DNA of 64,000 nt from Solirubrobacter ginsenosidimutans (GTDB taxonomy: Bacteria; Actinomycetota; Thermoleophilia; Solirubrobacterales; Solirubrobacteraceae), in contig NZ_JAPDOD010000019.1 of NCBI RefSeq assembly GCF_027587205.1, positions 94,281 through 158,280 of the forward strand, in the 5' to 3' direction. This document shows, one piece after another, positions 34,692-44,462 of this stretch. Numbering within the stretch: position 1 is the stretch's first letter; every line of letters starts with the position of its first letter. The notes under the pieces were generated by a model that was given only the letters and a program-made list of their open reading frames with translations, searched no databases and had not been told where the DNA came from. A program made the translations under genes and the position numbers.

Positions 34692-34714
34692 GGGGTATGG
34701 CAGACCCGACATCG
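34692..34714 (+). promoter_or_regulatory. GGGGTATGGC-type motif, copy 3
   Basis: GGGGTATGGCAGACCCGACA lies between the ATPase-LuxR gene and the LAL regulator gene, matching copies at 8603 and 9880. Confidence 0.45.
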
Positions 34715-34774
34715 CGTTGACCTGTACCGGTTCGCACCGCTCAGGGAAAACGGTATGTCCGAGGCTCGGGAGGC

Positions 34775-37570
34775 ATGGGATCTTCGCTGGGTCCTCTTCG
34801 ATCGGTGACCCGAACACACATGAACGCCCTCCCTCGCAGCCGCCAGCACACACGCAGTCCACACCTCCGCCTGATCCGAGGAGCCTCAGCCGCGGTAGCC
34901 GGCGGCGGCGCGGAGGTCGTGCCGCTGTTCCCCGGCGTCGACGCCTCGTCCGAGGCCGCCGGCGCGTGGGGGAGCGGCGGCGACGAGCCGCTCGTCGCCA
35001 GGCGGGACCTGTTCGAACGGCTCGCGCGAGCCGGCCGCGTGACGATCGTGTCGGCGCCGGCCGGGAGCGGGAAGACCTGGTTGGTGCGCTCGTGGGTCGC
35101 GGACGCGGGCCTGGCGGGGCGTACGGCGTGGGCGACCGTCGCACACGAAGAGCGCGACGGACAGCGGTTCTGGGCTTCCGTGGTCGATGCGCTCGACGGG
35201 GTCGCTGCGGGAGACCGGGGCCGCGCTCGAGGCGAACCGCGCGGCGAGGCGCTCATCGAGCGCCTCTTGCGCACAATGCAGCGAATCGACGAGCCCGCCG
35301 TCCTGGTCATCGACGATCTCCACGAGCTGCAGGCCGCCGACGCCCTCGCCGCGCTCGAGCGCTTCCTCGTGGATCCGCCCGCGCATCTGCGCGTGGTGCT
35401 GCTCTCGCGCGGCACGCCCCGGCTGCGGCTGCACCGCCTTCGGCTGGCCGGCACACTCACCGAGCTTCGGTGCTCGGACCTGCGCTTCTCGCTGCCCGCG
35501 ACGCACGAGCTGCTGAAGGTCAGCGGCAGCGCGCTCTCGGACGCCGCCACAGCCGCGCTACACGAGCGCACCCAAGGCTGGGCCGCCGGGCTGCGGCTGG
35601 CGACGATCGGGCTGGCGGGACACCCCGATCCTGACCGCTACGCGGCCGAGTTCTGCGGCGCCGAGCGCACGGTGGCGGGGTTCCTGCACGCGGAGGTGTT
35701 CGACCGCCAGCCCCCGGAGGTCCGCGACCTGCTCCTGCGTACCGCGGTGCTGGACGGCGTCAACGGGCCGCTCGCCGACGCGCTCACCGGCCGCACGGGA
35801 TCCCTGCGCATCCTGCACGACCTGGAGGAGGCCAATGCGTTCGTGACCGCGATCGACGTGGGGCGCTCGTGGTTCCGCTACCACCGTCTGTTCGCCGATT
35901 TTCTCCGGCTGGAGCTGCGGCGGCTGGACCCCGCCGTCGTCGGCTCCCTACACCGCGCGGCCGCGCATTGGTTTGAGCGTCACGGCGATGCGGTCGAGGC
36001 GATTCGCCATGCGCAGGCCGCCGGCGACTGGGCCTACGCCTCGCGCGTGCTCGCCGACCACCAGCTCGGCATGACGCTCGACGGGCGCGGCGACGAGGTT
36101 CGCGCGCTCCTGACCGCCTTTCCGCCCCACGCCGCTGACACCGACGCGGAACTCGCCCTCACCGGCGCCACCGCGTTCTACGCCGACGGTCTGTACGAGG
36201 AGACCGCCGCCAACCTCGCGAGTGCCGGGCGCCTTGCGGCGACGGTGCCCGCCGACCGGCGCGCCGCGTTCGACCTGACGCTGGCCGGGATGTCCCTTCG
36301 GCTCGCCTCCGCCCGCGGCGACGTCGCTGCGGTGCCGGTCGCTGCGCGCGCCGTCGAAGCCGCGTTGAAGGCCCAGTTCCCGAGCGGGCTCCGGCGCGCC
36401 CAGACACACCGGGCGGCTGCGCTCGTCAACCTCGGCGTCGCTGAACTGTGGTCGCTGGACCTGGCGCACGCGCGCGAGCACCTCGAACAGGCGCTCGATC
36501 TCGCCCGCCGGATCGCGCGCCCGTCGATCGAGATCGCGTGCCTGTCCTTTCTCGCGCTCATCGGCGGGCTCGAGGGCCGGCCGGCCTCGGTTGGCCGTCC
36601 GCTGGTCGAGCAGGCCGCCGCGGTGGCCGAGACCTGCACGGACGGCACGCTCCCGAGTCCCCCCGCGGCGTACGCGGTTGGCGGCAGCACCTTCGTCTGG
36701 CTCGGCCGCCTGATCGAGGCCGAGCAGTGGCTCGAGCGCGCCCTCGCGGGCGAGCGGTCGCCGGGGGTGGAGCTGCTCGTCAAGCACGCGACGGCGCTCC
36801 TGCGGCTCGGACAGGGCCGGGTCGACGACGCGCTCACCGCGCTGCGCGAGGCGCAGCGGTTGCAGACGCACCTCGTGACGGCGCACCCGTATGCGCTTGA
36901 GGTGCGCGGCCGGATGCTGCGGGCACAAGTGCAGCTGGGGGAGACCGCCGGGGTGCGCGCCGCGCTCGAGGAGCTGAGCGACGATGCGCGCGAACGGGCC
37001 GAGATCCGCATCGCAGCGGCGGCTCTCGAGCTCGCCGAGGATCGTGCTGAACAGGCGCTGGCCGTGCTCGGTCCGGTGCTCGACGGCTCGGCGCCGGCGC
37101 TGTGCGCGCCGGCGGCGGCGATCGAGGGCCTGCTGTTCGCCGCCGCCTCACACTGGGACCTTGGCGACGTGCGCGCCGCCGAGGCCTCGCTTGAGCGTGC
37201 GCTCTCGTTGGCCGAGCCCGAGGGCATGCTGCTGCCGTTCGCGCTCGCACCGGTGCGCGAGCTCCTCGAGCGCCACGGCGGTCACCGCACGGCTCACGCC
37301 ACACTGCTCTCGAAGATCCTGGACCTGCTCGCGGGCGCCGCTCCGCGGCCGGAGGTCGTGCCGCTGCTCGAGTCGCTCAGCGACGCCGAGCTGCGAGTCG
37401 TGCGGTACCTGCCGGGCAACCTCAGGGGTCCGGAGATCGCCGCCGAGCTTTGCGTCTCGCCGAACACGATCCGAACGCACCTGCGCCACATCTACGCCAA
37501 GCTCGACGCCCACAGCCGCACGCAGGCGGTGGCTCGCGCCCGCCAGCTCGGCCTCCTGGCGCCCGCATGA
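34775..37570 (+). CDS. LAL-type (MalT-like) LuxR-family transcriptional regulator
   Basis: A 931-residue large ATP-binding regulator. Walker A SAPAGSGKT and Walker B VLVIDDLHEL mark a STAND-type NTPase in the first 200 residues. A winged-helix and long TPR-like helical array follow, and the C-terminal HTH is LSDAELRVVRYLPGNLRGPEIAAELCVSPNTIRTHLRHIYAKL. Such proteins bind an inducer on the helical array, hydrolyse ATP and activate transcription. The start is uncertain: ATG 34775 has GGGAGG immediately before it; ATG 34820 would drop 15 residues. Divergent from the ATPase-LuxR operon. Confidence 0.9.
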   Translation: MGSSLGPLRSVTRTHMNALPRSRQHTRSPHLRLIRGASAAVAGGGAEVVPLFPGVDASSEAAGAWGSGGDEPLVARRDLFERLARAGRVTIVSAPAGSGKTWLVRSWVADAGLAGRTAWATVAHEERDGQRFWASVVDALDGVAAGDRGRARGEPRGEALIERLLRTMQRIDEPAVLVIDDLHELQAADALAALERFLVDPPAHLRVVLLSRGTPRLRLHRLRLAGTLTELRCSDLRFSLPATHELLKVSGSALSDAATAALHERTQGWAAGLRLATIGLAGHPDPDRYAAEFCGAERTVAGFLHAEVFDRQPPEVRDLLLRTAVLDGVNGPLADALTGRTGSLRILHDLEEANAFVTAIDVGRSWFRYHRLFADFLRLELRRLDPAVVGSLHRAAAHWFERHGDAVEAIRHAQAAGDWAYASRVLADHQLGMTLDGRGDEVRALLTAFPPHAADTDAELALTGATAFYADGLYEETAANLASAGRLAATVPADRRAAFDLTLAGMSLRLASARGDVAAVPVAARAVEAALKAQFPSGLRRAQTHRAAALVNLGVAELWSLDLAHAREHLEQALDLARRIARPSIEIACLSFLALIGGLEGRPASVGRPLVEQAAAVAETCTDGTLPSPPAAYAVGGSTFVWLGRLIEAEQWLERALAGERSPGVELLVKHATALLRLGQGRVDDALTALREAQRLQTHLVTAHPYALEVRGRMLRAQVQLGETAGVRAALEELSDDARERAEIRIAAAALELAEDRAEQALAVLGPVLDGSAPALCAPAAAIEGLLFAAASHWDLGDVRAAEASLERALSLAEPEGMLLPFALAPVRELLERHGGHRTAHATLLSKILDLLAGAAPRPEVVPLLESLSDAELRVVRYLPGNLRGPEIAAELCVSPNTIRTHLRHIYAKLDAHSRTQAVARARQLGLLAPA

Positions 37571-37580
37571 CCGGGTCGAG

Positions 37581-37850
37581 ATGTTCGCCGTCGACGCCAT
37601 GACCACGGTCGCGCTCGTGCTGGTCCTCGGGTGCGCGTTCGGAGTGCTCCTGCGCGTCATCTCGCGTTACCAGGGGCCCGACGATTCCCAGCCGGATTCC
37701 GACGACGGAGGCGGCGGAAGCGGGCGGCGGGAGCCTCCGAGACCGCGGGACGGCGGCGGCGGCGAGCCGCCGCCGTGGTGGCCCGAGTTCGAGCGCGAGT
37801 TCGCGGACCACGTCCGCGGCCTCGAGTTCGCGAGCGCGTCGGATCACTGA
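37581..37850 (+). CDS. Small single-pass membrane protein, 89 aa
   Basis: One N-terminal helix (VALVLVLGCAFGVLLRVI), then a Pro/Gly/Asp-rich flexible linker with a GGGGSG run, and a conserved-looking end WWPEFEREFADHVRGLEF. It follows the LAL regulator by 10 bp and is probably co-transcribed. Start ATG 37581 or 37599. Unrecognised. Confidence 0.6.
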   Translation: MFAVDAMTTVALVLVLGCAFGVLLRVISRYQGPDDSQPDSDDGGGGSGRREPPRPRDGGGGEPPPWWPEFEREFADHVRGLEFASASDH

Positions 37851-37863
37851 ATCCGTTGCGGGC

Positions 37864-40800
37864 GTGGACGCCGAACGCCGTAGGATCGACAACGTGAGTG
37901 CGCCGAGAAGCTCGGGCGCCGGGCGAGAACGGGTACCGTCGCTGCTGGAGCGCCAGGACAGCGGGTACCTCTGGTTCCTCGAGAGCCTCGACGCGCTGCA
38001 CCGCTCGCTCCAAGGCACGAGCGATCTCGGCGAGGCGCTCGACGCGGCGCTTGGTGTGGTCGTCGAGGTACTTGCCGGGGATCGCGCCTGGCTGCTCGAA
38101 CTGCACGCGGGAGCGTGGACGCCGGTGATGGAGCGGACGCGACCGGAGTATCCGGGCGGGCTCGACCTCGGCGTGCGGCAGCCGTTCACACCGGAAGCGA
38201 CGAGCGTGACCGAGCGCTTGCTCGACTCGGACTGGAGTGTGCAGATCGCCCCGGAGCACGTCTCGTCCCTCACGCTTGGAGCGGGGGTTACGCCGCCGCG
38301 CGCGGTCCTCGCGATGGCGATCTATCCCAAGGTCGGCGCATCCTGGATATTCGGTATGCACCAGTGCTCGCACGCACGCACGTGGACTGCGGAGGAGGAG
38401 CGTCTGTTCGTCGAGATCGGGCACCGGCTCGCGGACGCGCTCACCAGCCTCATCGCCTACCGGGACGTCCGCGAGAGCGCACGCAAGCTCGCTCAGGCCG
38501 GACATGTCGCGCGTCTGGGGTACTGGGAGCGCGACGTCGCGACGTTCGAGGTCAACTACTCCCAGGGCACCTACGAGATCTTCGGGCTCTCGCCGGGCGC
38601 GCACACGCTGGCGCCCGCGCAGCTCGCCGAGCGGCTGCATCCCGACGACCGGAAGATCATGGTCGAAGCCTACGAGCGGGCGGTCGCCGGAGGACCGCGC
38701 TACGACGTCGACTACCGCGTGCTGCACCCCGGTGCAGAGATCCGCTACGTCCATAGCGAGGCGGACATCACCTGGGACGCTGACGGCCGGCCGCTGCGCA
38801 TGTTCGGCGTGATGCAGGACATCACCGAGCGCAAGCAGGCCGAGGAGCGCCTGATCCGCTACCGCGACTCGCTCGAGCGGCTCGCCCGAGAGCAGGAGGC
38901 GCTACGGCGTGTCGCGACGCTCGTGGCGCGCGCCACCTCTCCGGAGGAGATCTTCGCCAGCGTGACCCGGGAGGTGGGGCGCCTCCTGGGAGTGGACCTC
39001 GCCGTTCTCGGCCGCTACGACGCCGCCACGGAGACGATCGTGGCCGGATGGACTGCGAACGGCGACTTCGACGCGACCGGGAGATCGACGGCGCTCGGCG
39101 GCAGGAACGTCTCGACGATCGTCCATGACACGCGCCGCCCTGTGCGGTTCGAGGACTACGGTGAGGCGACGGGCGAGATCGCTGAGGTGAGGCGCGCGTG
39201 GGGCGTGCGCGCGATCGTGGGCGTTCCGATCATCGTCGAAGGCGAGATCCGCGGCGTGATGGCCGTCGCGTCGCGGACGGACAGCCCGCTGCCGCCAGAC
39301 GCCGAGGAGCGTCTCGCGAGCTTCACGGAGCTGCTCGCCACCGCATATGCCAACGCCGAGGCGCGCGCAGCGCTGCGGCACGTCGCCGACGAGCAGGCGA
39401 CGCTGCGGCGGGTGGCCACGCGAGTGGCCCGCGGCGAGCCCCCCGAGGAGGTGTTCGCCGCGATCGCGAAGGAGGTCGCCGGCCTCTTCGCCACGGCCTC
39501 CAGCTCGGTCGTCCGGTTCCTACCGGAAGGTGTCGCCGAGGCCGTCGGAAGCTGGACCGGCGACCGTATCTCGATCCTGGGGGCGCGAACGAGCCTGAGC
39601 GGCCACAACATCTCCGCTCTGGTGTTTGCGAGCGGACGGCCGGCGAGGATCGACCGGTACCAGGAGGAGACGGACCCGACCGCCGCCGGGCGCCGGATCG
39701 AGACCCGGTGCGCGGTCGGCGTCCCGATCACCGTGAACGGCCGGCTGTGGGGGACGCTGGCTGTCGGCACGGCCGGCGAGCAATCGCTGCCCGCCGATGT
39801 GGAGCACAGGCTCGCGAGCTTCGGCGATCTCGCGGCGACAGCGATCGCCAACGCGGAGGCGCGCGAGGCGCTGGGCCGCGTGGCGGATGAGCAGGCGGCG
39901 CTACGCCGGGTCGCGACGCTCGTCGCGCGCGGGACGGGACCCGATCTCGTGTTCGCCGCCGTCGCCGAGGAGGTCGGGACGCTCCTCCCGGCAGCCGAGC
40001 TTGCGCTGGTCGGCCGGTACCTGCCGGACGGCTCGATCGAGTACGTCGGGGCCTGGAGCGCCCTGGGAGGGGCCGAATGGCTCGGCACCCGGGTGAGAGT
40101 GGGAGGCCACAACGTCTCGACGCTTGTCTTTGAGACGAGGCAGCCCGGACGCGTCGACCACCTCGGCGAGGAGGCCAGCGAAGTCACCGAGCTCGCGCGT
40201 GCCAGCGGCGCCCGCTCGTCGGCCGGCGCCCCGATCGAGGTGGAGGGACGGCTCTGGGGCGCGATGATCGTCGCGTCGATCCACGAGGCGGTGCTTCCGC
40301 CGGACATCGAGCATGAGCTCGCCGCCTTCACGGAGCTGATCGCGACGGCGATCGCGAATGCCGAGGCGCGGGCCGAGCTGACGGCGTCGCGGGCCAGGCT
40401 CGTGACCAGCGCGGACGAGACGCGGCGGCGGATCGTCCGCGACCTGCACGACGGGGCGCAGAGCCGCCTGGTCCAGACGACCATCACGCTCGGGCTGGCC
40501 CGGCGCGCGCAGGACCATGACGACGGCGTCCAGGCGCGGGAGCTGATGGCCGAAGCACTCGACCAGGCGCAGCGGGCCAATCGAGAGCTGCGCGACCTGG
40601 TCCAGGGCATCCTTCCCTCCGACCTGGCCCGGTCGGGACTCGCGCCGGCGGTCGAAGAGCTGATCGACCGGGTGCGCGTACCCGTCACCCTCGACGTGAC
40701 GGCCGAGCGGTTTCGCCCGGAGATCGAAGCCAACGCGTACTTTCTCGTCGCCGAGGCGCTCACGAACATCGCCAAGCACTCGGGCGCTGAGCAGGCGTCG

Positions 40801-40986
40801 GTGCGGGTCTGGGTGGAGGACGCGCTCGTGCACGTCGAGGTCCGCGACGACGGCTCCGGAGGGGCGCGCCCTGAAGGCGGCGGGCTGCGAGGGCTCGCAG
40901 ACCGGATCGAGGCGCTCGGCGGCCGGCTGACGATCGACAGCCCGCGATCCGGCGGCACTCGTATCACCGCGGTGCTGCCGCAGTAG
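37864..40986 (+). CDS. Soluble sensor histidine kinase: GAF-PAS-GAF-GAF-GAF-HisKA_3-HATPase
   Basis: A roughly 1040-residue cytosolic kinase. A first GAF-like domain (about 30-195) is followed by a PAS domain (about 215-325, YWERDVATFEVNYSQGTYEIFGL). Three tandem GAF domains come next, each opening with a variant of LRRVATLVAR and ending with F-x-(E/D)-L-(I/L)-ATA-x-ANAEAR, a clear internal triplication. The HisKA_3 box RRRIVRDLHDGAQ keeps its His, and the HATPase has NIAKH, DDGSGG and GGGLRGLADR. The start is GTG 37864 or GTG 37894. No response regulator is adjacent. It ends 9 bp from the convergent lipoprotein gene. Confidence 0.9.
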   Translation: MDAERRRIDNVSAPRSSGAGRERVPSLLERQDSGYLWFLESLDALHRSLQGTSDLGEALDAALGVVVEVLAGDRAWLLELHAGAWTPVMERTRPEYPGGLDLGVRQPFTPEATSVTERLLDSDWSVQIAPEHVSSLTLGAGVTPPRAVLAMAIYPKVGASWIFGMHQCSHARTWTAEEERLFVEIGHRLADALTSLIAYRDVRESARKLAQAGHVARLGYWERDVATFEVNYSQGTYEIFGLSPGAHTLAPAQLAERLHPDDRKIMVEAYERAVAGGPRYDVDYRVLHPGAEIRYVHSEADITWDADGRPLRMFGVMQDITERKQAEERLIRYRDSLERLAREQEALRRVATLVARATSPEEIFASVTREVGRLLGVDLAVLGRYDAATETIVAGWTANGDFDATGRSTALGGRNVSTIVHDTRRPVRFEDYGEATGEIAEVRRAWGVRAIVGVPIIVEGEIRGVMAVASRTDSPLPPDAEERLASFTELLATAYANAEARAALRHVADEQATLRRVATRVARGEPPEEVFAAIAKEVAGLFATASSSVVRFLPEGVAEAVGSWTGDRISILGARTSLSGHNISALVFASGRPARIDRYQEETDPTAAGRRIETRCAVGVPITVNGRLWGTLAVGTAGEQSLPADVEHRLASFGDLAATAIANAEAREALGRVADEQAALRRVATLVARGTGPDLVFAAVAEEVGTLLPAAELALVGRYLPDGSIEYVGAWSALGGAEWLGTRVRVGGHNVSTLVFETRQPGRVDHLGEEASEVTELARASGARSSAGAPIEVEGRLWGAMIVASIHEAVLPPDIEHELAAFTELIATAIANAEARAELTASRARLVTSADETRRRIVRDLHDGAQSRLVQTTITLGLARRAQDHDDGVQARELMAEALDQAQRANRELRDLVQGILPSDLARSGLAPAVEELIDRVRVPVTLDVTAERFRPEIEANAYFLVAEALTNIAKHSGAEQASVRVWVEDALVHVEVRDDGSGGARPEGGGLRGLADRIEALGGRLTIDSPRSGGTRITAVLPQ

Positions 40987-40995
40987 CCCGCGGCG

Positions 40996-42105
40996 TCAGC
41001 GGCCCCATATGCGCTCGTAGTTGGCGCGATAGCCGCCCGGAGGATCGAAGACATTGCTGTCCGGCACATTGTCTCTGGTGATCAGCCGCGGCGGCGCGAC
41101 GTAAGCCGACGCGGGCTGCCCCGCCCGGGCGCGGTTGAGCTCGTCGACGAGCTGCCAGCCCTGCAGGTACAGCGGCTCGGCGATCGACGCTCGCTGGTAG
41201 TCCCCGGCGCGGATGCGCTCGAACTCTGATGCGTCGCCATCGCCGGCAGCGACGCCGAAGGGCGGGTCGCCGGGTCGGCGTCCGGCGCCGACCAGCCCGG
41301 CCCGCGCTCCGGCGATGTACGCGCCGTTGATCGCCAGCAGATAGCGGAAGCGGGCGCCATAGTGCTGCACGAATGCCGTGACGGCTGTAGGCATGTTCAC
41401 CTGGGCTTCGGCGATCGGCATGTCGACCGTCTGCAGCTCTGCGCAGCGCCGGCAGGATCGCAGCTCCGCGCGCATCACGCGCGCCTTCCTCATGGCGATG
41501 GCGAACTCGGAGTCGGTGAAGATGACGGCGCCCGCGTTGCCGCCGGAGTCGGCGATCACGTAGCGCACTGCGAGCCGGGCCACCTCGTCGGGATCGGTCG
41601 TTACGTTCGTGAACAGGCGGTTGCGCGGGTCCGGCCCGGGGAGCGTCCCGGCATGCCAGCCCACAACGGGGATGTGGTGTTCATGCGCGCGCCGCATGAG
41701 CTTCCGTTGCTCGGACGCGTCGAAGCCGCCGAGGATGATGCCCCCCGGCTTGAGATCGATCGCGGTGCGCAGCGCGCTGCGGTGTCCGCCCTTGCTGGCT
41801 TGGCCATCGAGGATCCGCAACGGCCAGCCGATCGTGCGGGCCGCCTGCTGGACGCCGCGCGCGACGCCGGCGACGCCCCCGTTGGTCAGGTCGGCCGCGA
41901 TGAACACCACGAGTCTTGGCCGCTGCGCGCGCGAACCGGTGGCCGGGCCGCGGTAATCCGCGATCGACGTCGTGGCGCGCTCCACGCCCTTCTGCGCCTG
42001 CTCTACCGTCGGGTCCGACGGCCCGCGGCTCTTCGACCCGAAGCAACCGGTGACCGTGGCGAGCGCGATCAACGCGACGAGAACTCGAACGTTTCCCAGT
42101 CGCAT
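40996..42105 (-). CDS. Periplasmic-binding-protein-like lipoprotein without a transporter
   Basis: A 369-residue lipoprotein with signal VRVLVALIALATVTGC (lipobox VTGC). The mature part has the sugar-binding LacI/RbsB fold: RLVVFIAADLTNGGVAGVARG, KPGGIILGGFD, HIPVVGWHAG and a C-terminal INGAYIAGARAG segment. No ABC permease or ATPase lies nearby. Instead a membrane sensor kinase is divergently encoded 50 bp away, suggesting that the binding protein presents a ligand to that kinase. Ligand unknown. Confidence 0.82.
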   Translation of the reverse strand: MRLGNVRVLVALIALATVTGCFGSKSRGPSDPTVEQAQKGVERATTSIADYRGPATGSRAQRPRLVVFIAADLTNGGVAGVARGVQQAARTIGWPLRILDGQASKGGHRSALRTAIDLKPGGIILGGFDASEQRKLMRRAHEHHIPVVGWHAGTLPGPDPRNRLFTNVTTDPDEVARLAVRYVIADSGGNAGAVIFTDSEFAIAMRKARVMRAELRSCRRCAELQTVDMPIAEAQVNMPTAVTAFVQHYGARFRYLLAINGAYIAGARAGLVGAGRRPGDPPFGVAAGDGDASEFERIRAGDYQRASIAEPLYLQGWQLVDELNRARAGQPASAYVAPPRLITRDNVPDSNVFDPPGGYRANYERIWGR

Positions 42106-42155
42106 CTCAGGCGTGCACCTAAACCGCGCAACTCTGAGGGAGGATAATCGCCTGG

Positions 42156-44459
42156 ATGCCCACGGCGCAACGCGGCCGGTTTCACCGGGCGGCCTCCGCT
42201 CGCATCGCCGCGCCGTTGGCCGTCGTCGCTGTCCTGAGCGTTGCGGGCGGCGTCGCGACGACGCGCGCGGCCGGCACCGACCGCCACCGAGCCGCGGAGC
42301 GCCGCGCCGAGCGCACGGGGCTGCAGGTGCGCAGCGCGCTCGACCGTGCGCGCACCTTCGCGGTCGCGCTCGGCAGCGCGATCGAAGACGAGCCCGTGCC
42401 GGACCGCCGGCGCTTCGCCACGCTCGAGGGCAACGCGACGGCCGCGGTCGGGCTGACTACGGCGCTGTGGATCGAGGCAGTCACGCGTCGCGACCGCCAG
42501 GCGTATGAGCGCCGGATCGGCAGCCGGATCATCACGCTGCCCGGCGCGCGCGGGCCGGCGGGGAGCGAGGCCTTCCTCCCAGCAACGTTCGTGACGGGCG
42601 TGCAGCTTCCCCGGGGCACGGACCTGTCCGGGCTGCAGGCGCTCGCCGCCACGCTCCGCGACCCCACGTCGGTCTTCGCGGGAACCGCGACCTCGATCGC
42701 CACGTTCGCCGGGCGCCGCGGGTTCTTCGTCGTCCAGGGCGGGCGCTTCGGTCGCGGCGCTGGAAGCAGGGGGTTCCTCGTGGTGTTCGTGCCTACGGGC
42801 TGGCTCGGGCTCTCGCTGACCGAGGATGTCCGCCGCGTCGCGATCAGCCTCGAGGGGCGCCGACTCGAAGGCGGACTGCGCGGCACGCCCGAGACCGGGA
42901 CCGGCTTCGAGGCCCTGACGCGCCGCTGGCGGGTCGACGTCGATGCCGAGCCGGCCACGGCGGTGCAGGCGACGCTGCCGTGGGTGGCCGTGCTCTGGCT
43001 GCCGGCGACCGCGCTGATCGCGTACCTCGTCGGGCGCGCGATCGTGCGCCGGCGCCGCGCCGAGCGCCTGGTCGACGACGTGTTCGACATCTCCCTCGAT
43101 CTGCTGTGCGTGGTGGGGCTCGACGGCTGGTTCAAGCGCGTGAACCCCGCCTTCGAGGCCACGCTCGGCTATACCGGCCGCGAGCTGCTCGCGCGCCGGC
43201 TGGTGCAGTTCGTGCACCCCGACGACCGCACGTCGATGCAGGTCGCGCTCGAAGCGGTCGAGACCGGGGCGCAGCCCGGCCACTTCGTGAATCGCTTCCT
43301 GCGCTCCGACGGTGCCGTCCGCTGGCTTCAGTGGTCGGCACGCGCGCTCCCGGAGCGCGGCCTCATCTACGCCGCGGCACGCGACGTCACGGACAACCGC
43401 ATCCTGGCTGAGGAGCAGGCGGCGCTGCGGCGTGTCGCCACCCTCGTCGCCGAGGGCCACGATCCCGCGGAGCTGTTCGAGGCCGTCGCGGGCGAGGTGG
43501 GCCAGCTGCTCGCCGCCGACGCGACGCGGCTGCTGCGCTACGAGCACGGCGACAGCGCGGCCGTGGTCGCGGGTTACGGCCCATCCGATCCCGAACTGGA
43601 CGTCGGCGCCCATCTGCCCTTCGAACGCGCCGAGTGCCTGCTCGAGGCAGGCGCGGCCTCTGCGGTGAGCGCCCCGATCGTCGTCTCCGGCCGGAACTGG
43701 GGCGTCATCGTCGCGGCGTTCAAGCAACCCGACGCTGTGCGTCCCGCCACAGAGGCACGGATGGCGCAGTTCACCGAGCTCGTGGCGACGGCGATCGCCA
43801 ACGCGCAGAACGGCGCCGAGCTGACGGCGTCGAGGCGCCGGATCGCCGAGACGGCGGACGAGACGCGCCGGCGGATCGAGCGCGACCTGCACGACGGCGC
43901 TCAGCAGCGGCTGGTGCACACGATCCTGACCCTGAAGCTCGCCCGGAGCAAGCTCGAACAGGACGATGGGCGGACGGCGGAACTGGTAGGCGAAGGACTT
44001 GCGCACGCCGAACAGGCGATCGCCGAGATCCGCGAGCTGGCGCGAGGCATCCATCCGGCGATCCTGACCGATCGCGGCCTCGTCAAGGCGTTGCGGGCGC
44101 TCGTCCAGCGTTCGATCGTGCCCGTGACCCTTGAGGCGCACATCGATGGGCGCCTGCCCGAGCCCGTCGAGGTGACGGTGTACTACGTGGTCTCCGAAGC
44201 GCTCACGAACGTCGCCAAGCACGCACAGGCGACGCGAGTGCAGGTGACGCTCGAGGAACGCGGCAGCGAGCTGCTGCTGTGCATCAGCGACGACGGCATC
44301 GGTGGTGCCGACCCCTCGCGCGGCTCGGGCCTGGTGGGCCTCAAGGACCGTGTCGAGGCGTGGGGCGGCACGCTCACCGTGGTGAGTCACCCGGACGCGG
44401 GTACGCGGCTGGACATCGCGATCCCGCTGCGTGCGGCCGAGCCCGCCGTCCGCGGCTGA
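42156..44459 (+). CDS. Membrane sensor histidine kinase (extracellular domain-PAS-GAF-HisKA_3-HATPase)
   Basis: A 767-residue kinase. One helix lies at about 15-35 and another near 270-290 (VAVLWLPATALIAYLVG). They enclose a roughly 230-residue CHASE-like extracellular domain (RTFAVALGSAIEDEPVPDRRRFATLEG). A PAS domain (VFDISLDLLCVVGLDGWFKRVNPAFEATLGYT) and one GAF domain follow, then the HisKA_3 box RRRIERDLHDGAQ with an intact His, and an HATPase (NVAKHA, DDGIGG, GLVGLKDR). It is divergent from the binding lipoprotein, its likely ligand presenter. No adjacent response regulator. Confidence 0.9.
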   Translation: MPTAQRGRFHRAASARIAAPLAVVAVLSVAGGVATTRAAGTDRHRAAERRAERTGLQVRSALDRARTFAVALGSAIEDEPVPDRRRFATLEGNATAAVGLTTALWIEAVTRRDRQAYERRIGSRIITLPGARGPAGSEAFLPATFVTGVQLPRGTDLSGLQALAATLRDPTSVFAGTATSIATFAGRRGFFVVQGGRFGRGAGSRGFLVVFVPTGWLGLSLTEDVRRVAISLEGRRLEGGLRGTPETGTGFEALTRRWRVDVDAEPATAVQATLPWVAVLWLPATALIAYLVGRAIVRRRRAERLVDDVFDISLDLLCVVGLDGWFKRVNPAFEATLGYTGRELLARRLVQFVHPDDRTSMQVALEAVETGAQPGHFVNRFLRSDGAVRWLQWSARALPERGLIYAAARDVTDNRILAEEQAALRRVATLVAEGHDPAELFEAVAGEVGQLLAADATRLLRYEHGDSAAVVAGYGPSDPELDVGAHLPFERAECLLEAGAASAVSAPIVVSGRNWGVIVAAFKQPDAVRPATEARMAQFTELVATAIANAQNGAELTASRRRIAETADETRRRIERDLHDGAQQRLVHTILTLKLARSKLEQDDGRTAELVGEGLAHAEQAIAEIRELARGIHPAILTDRGLVKALRALVQRSIVPVTLEAHIDGRLPEPVEVTVYYVVSEALTNVAKHAQATRVQVTLEERGSELLLCISDDGIGGADPSRGSGLVGLKDRVEAWGGTLTVVSHPDAGTRLDIAIPLRAAEPAVRG

Positions 44460-44462
44460 GCG

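Noticed and set aside
38187..38196. TTCACACCGG half-site inside the 37864 kinase gene
   Set aside because: It is a single half-site without the central and left partners and lies in coding sequence; not counted as a copy of the element.
39156..41069. A 637-codon minus-strand frame
   Set aside because: It is Ser/Arg/Ala-rich shadow of the GAF kinase; no start signal or domain.
42069..44390. A 773-codon minus-strand open frame
   Set aside because: It is fully antisense to the sensor kinase at 42156, whose PAS, GAF and HATPase motifs are intact.
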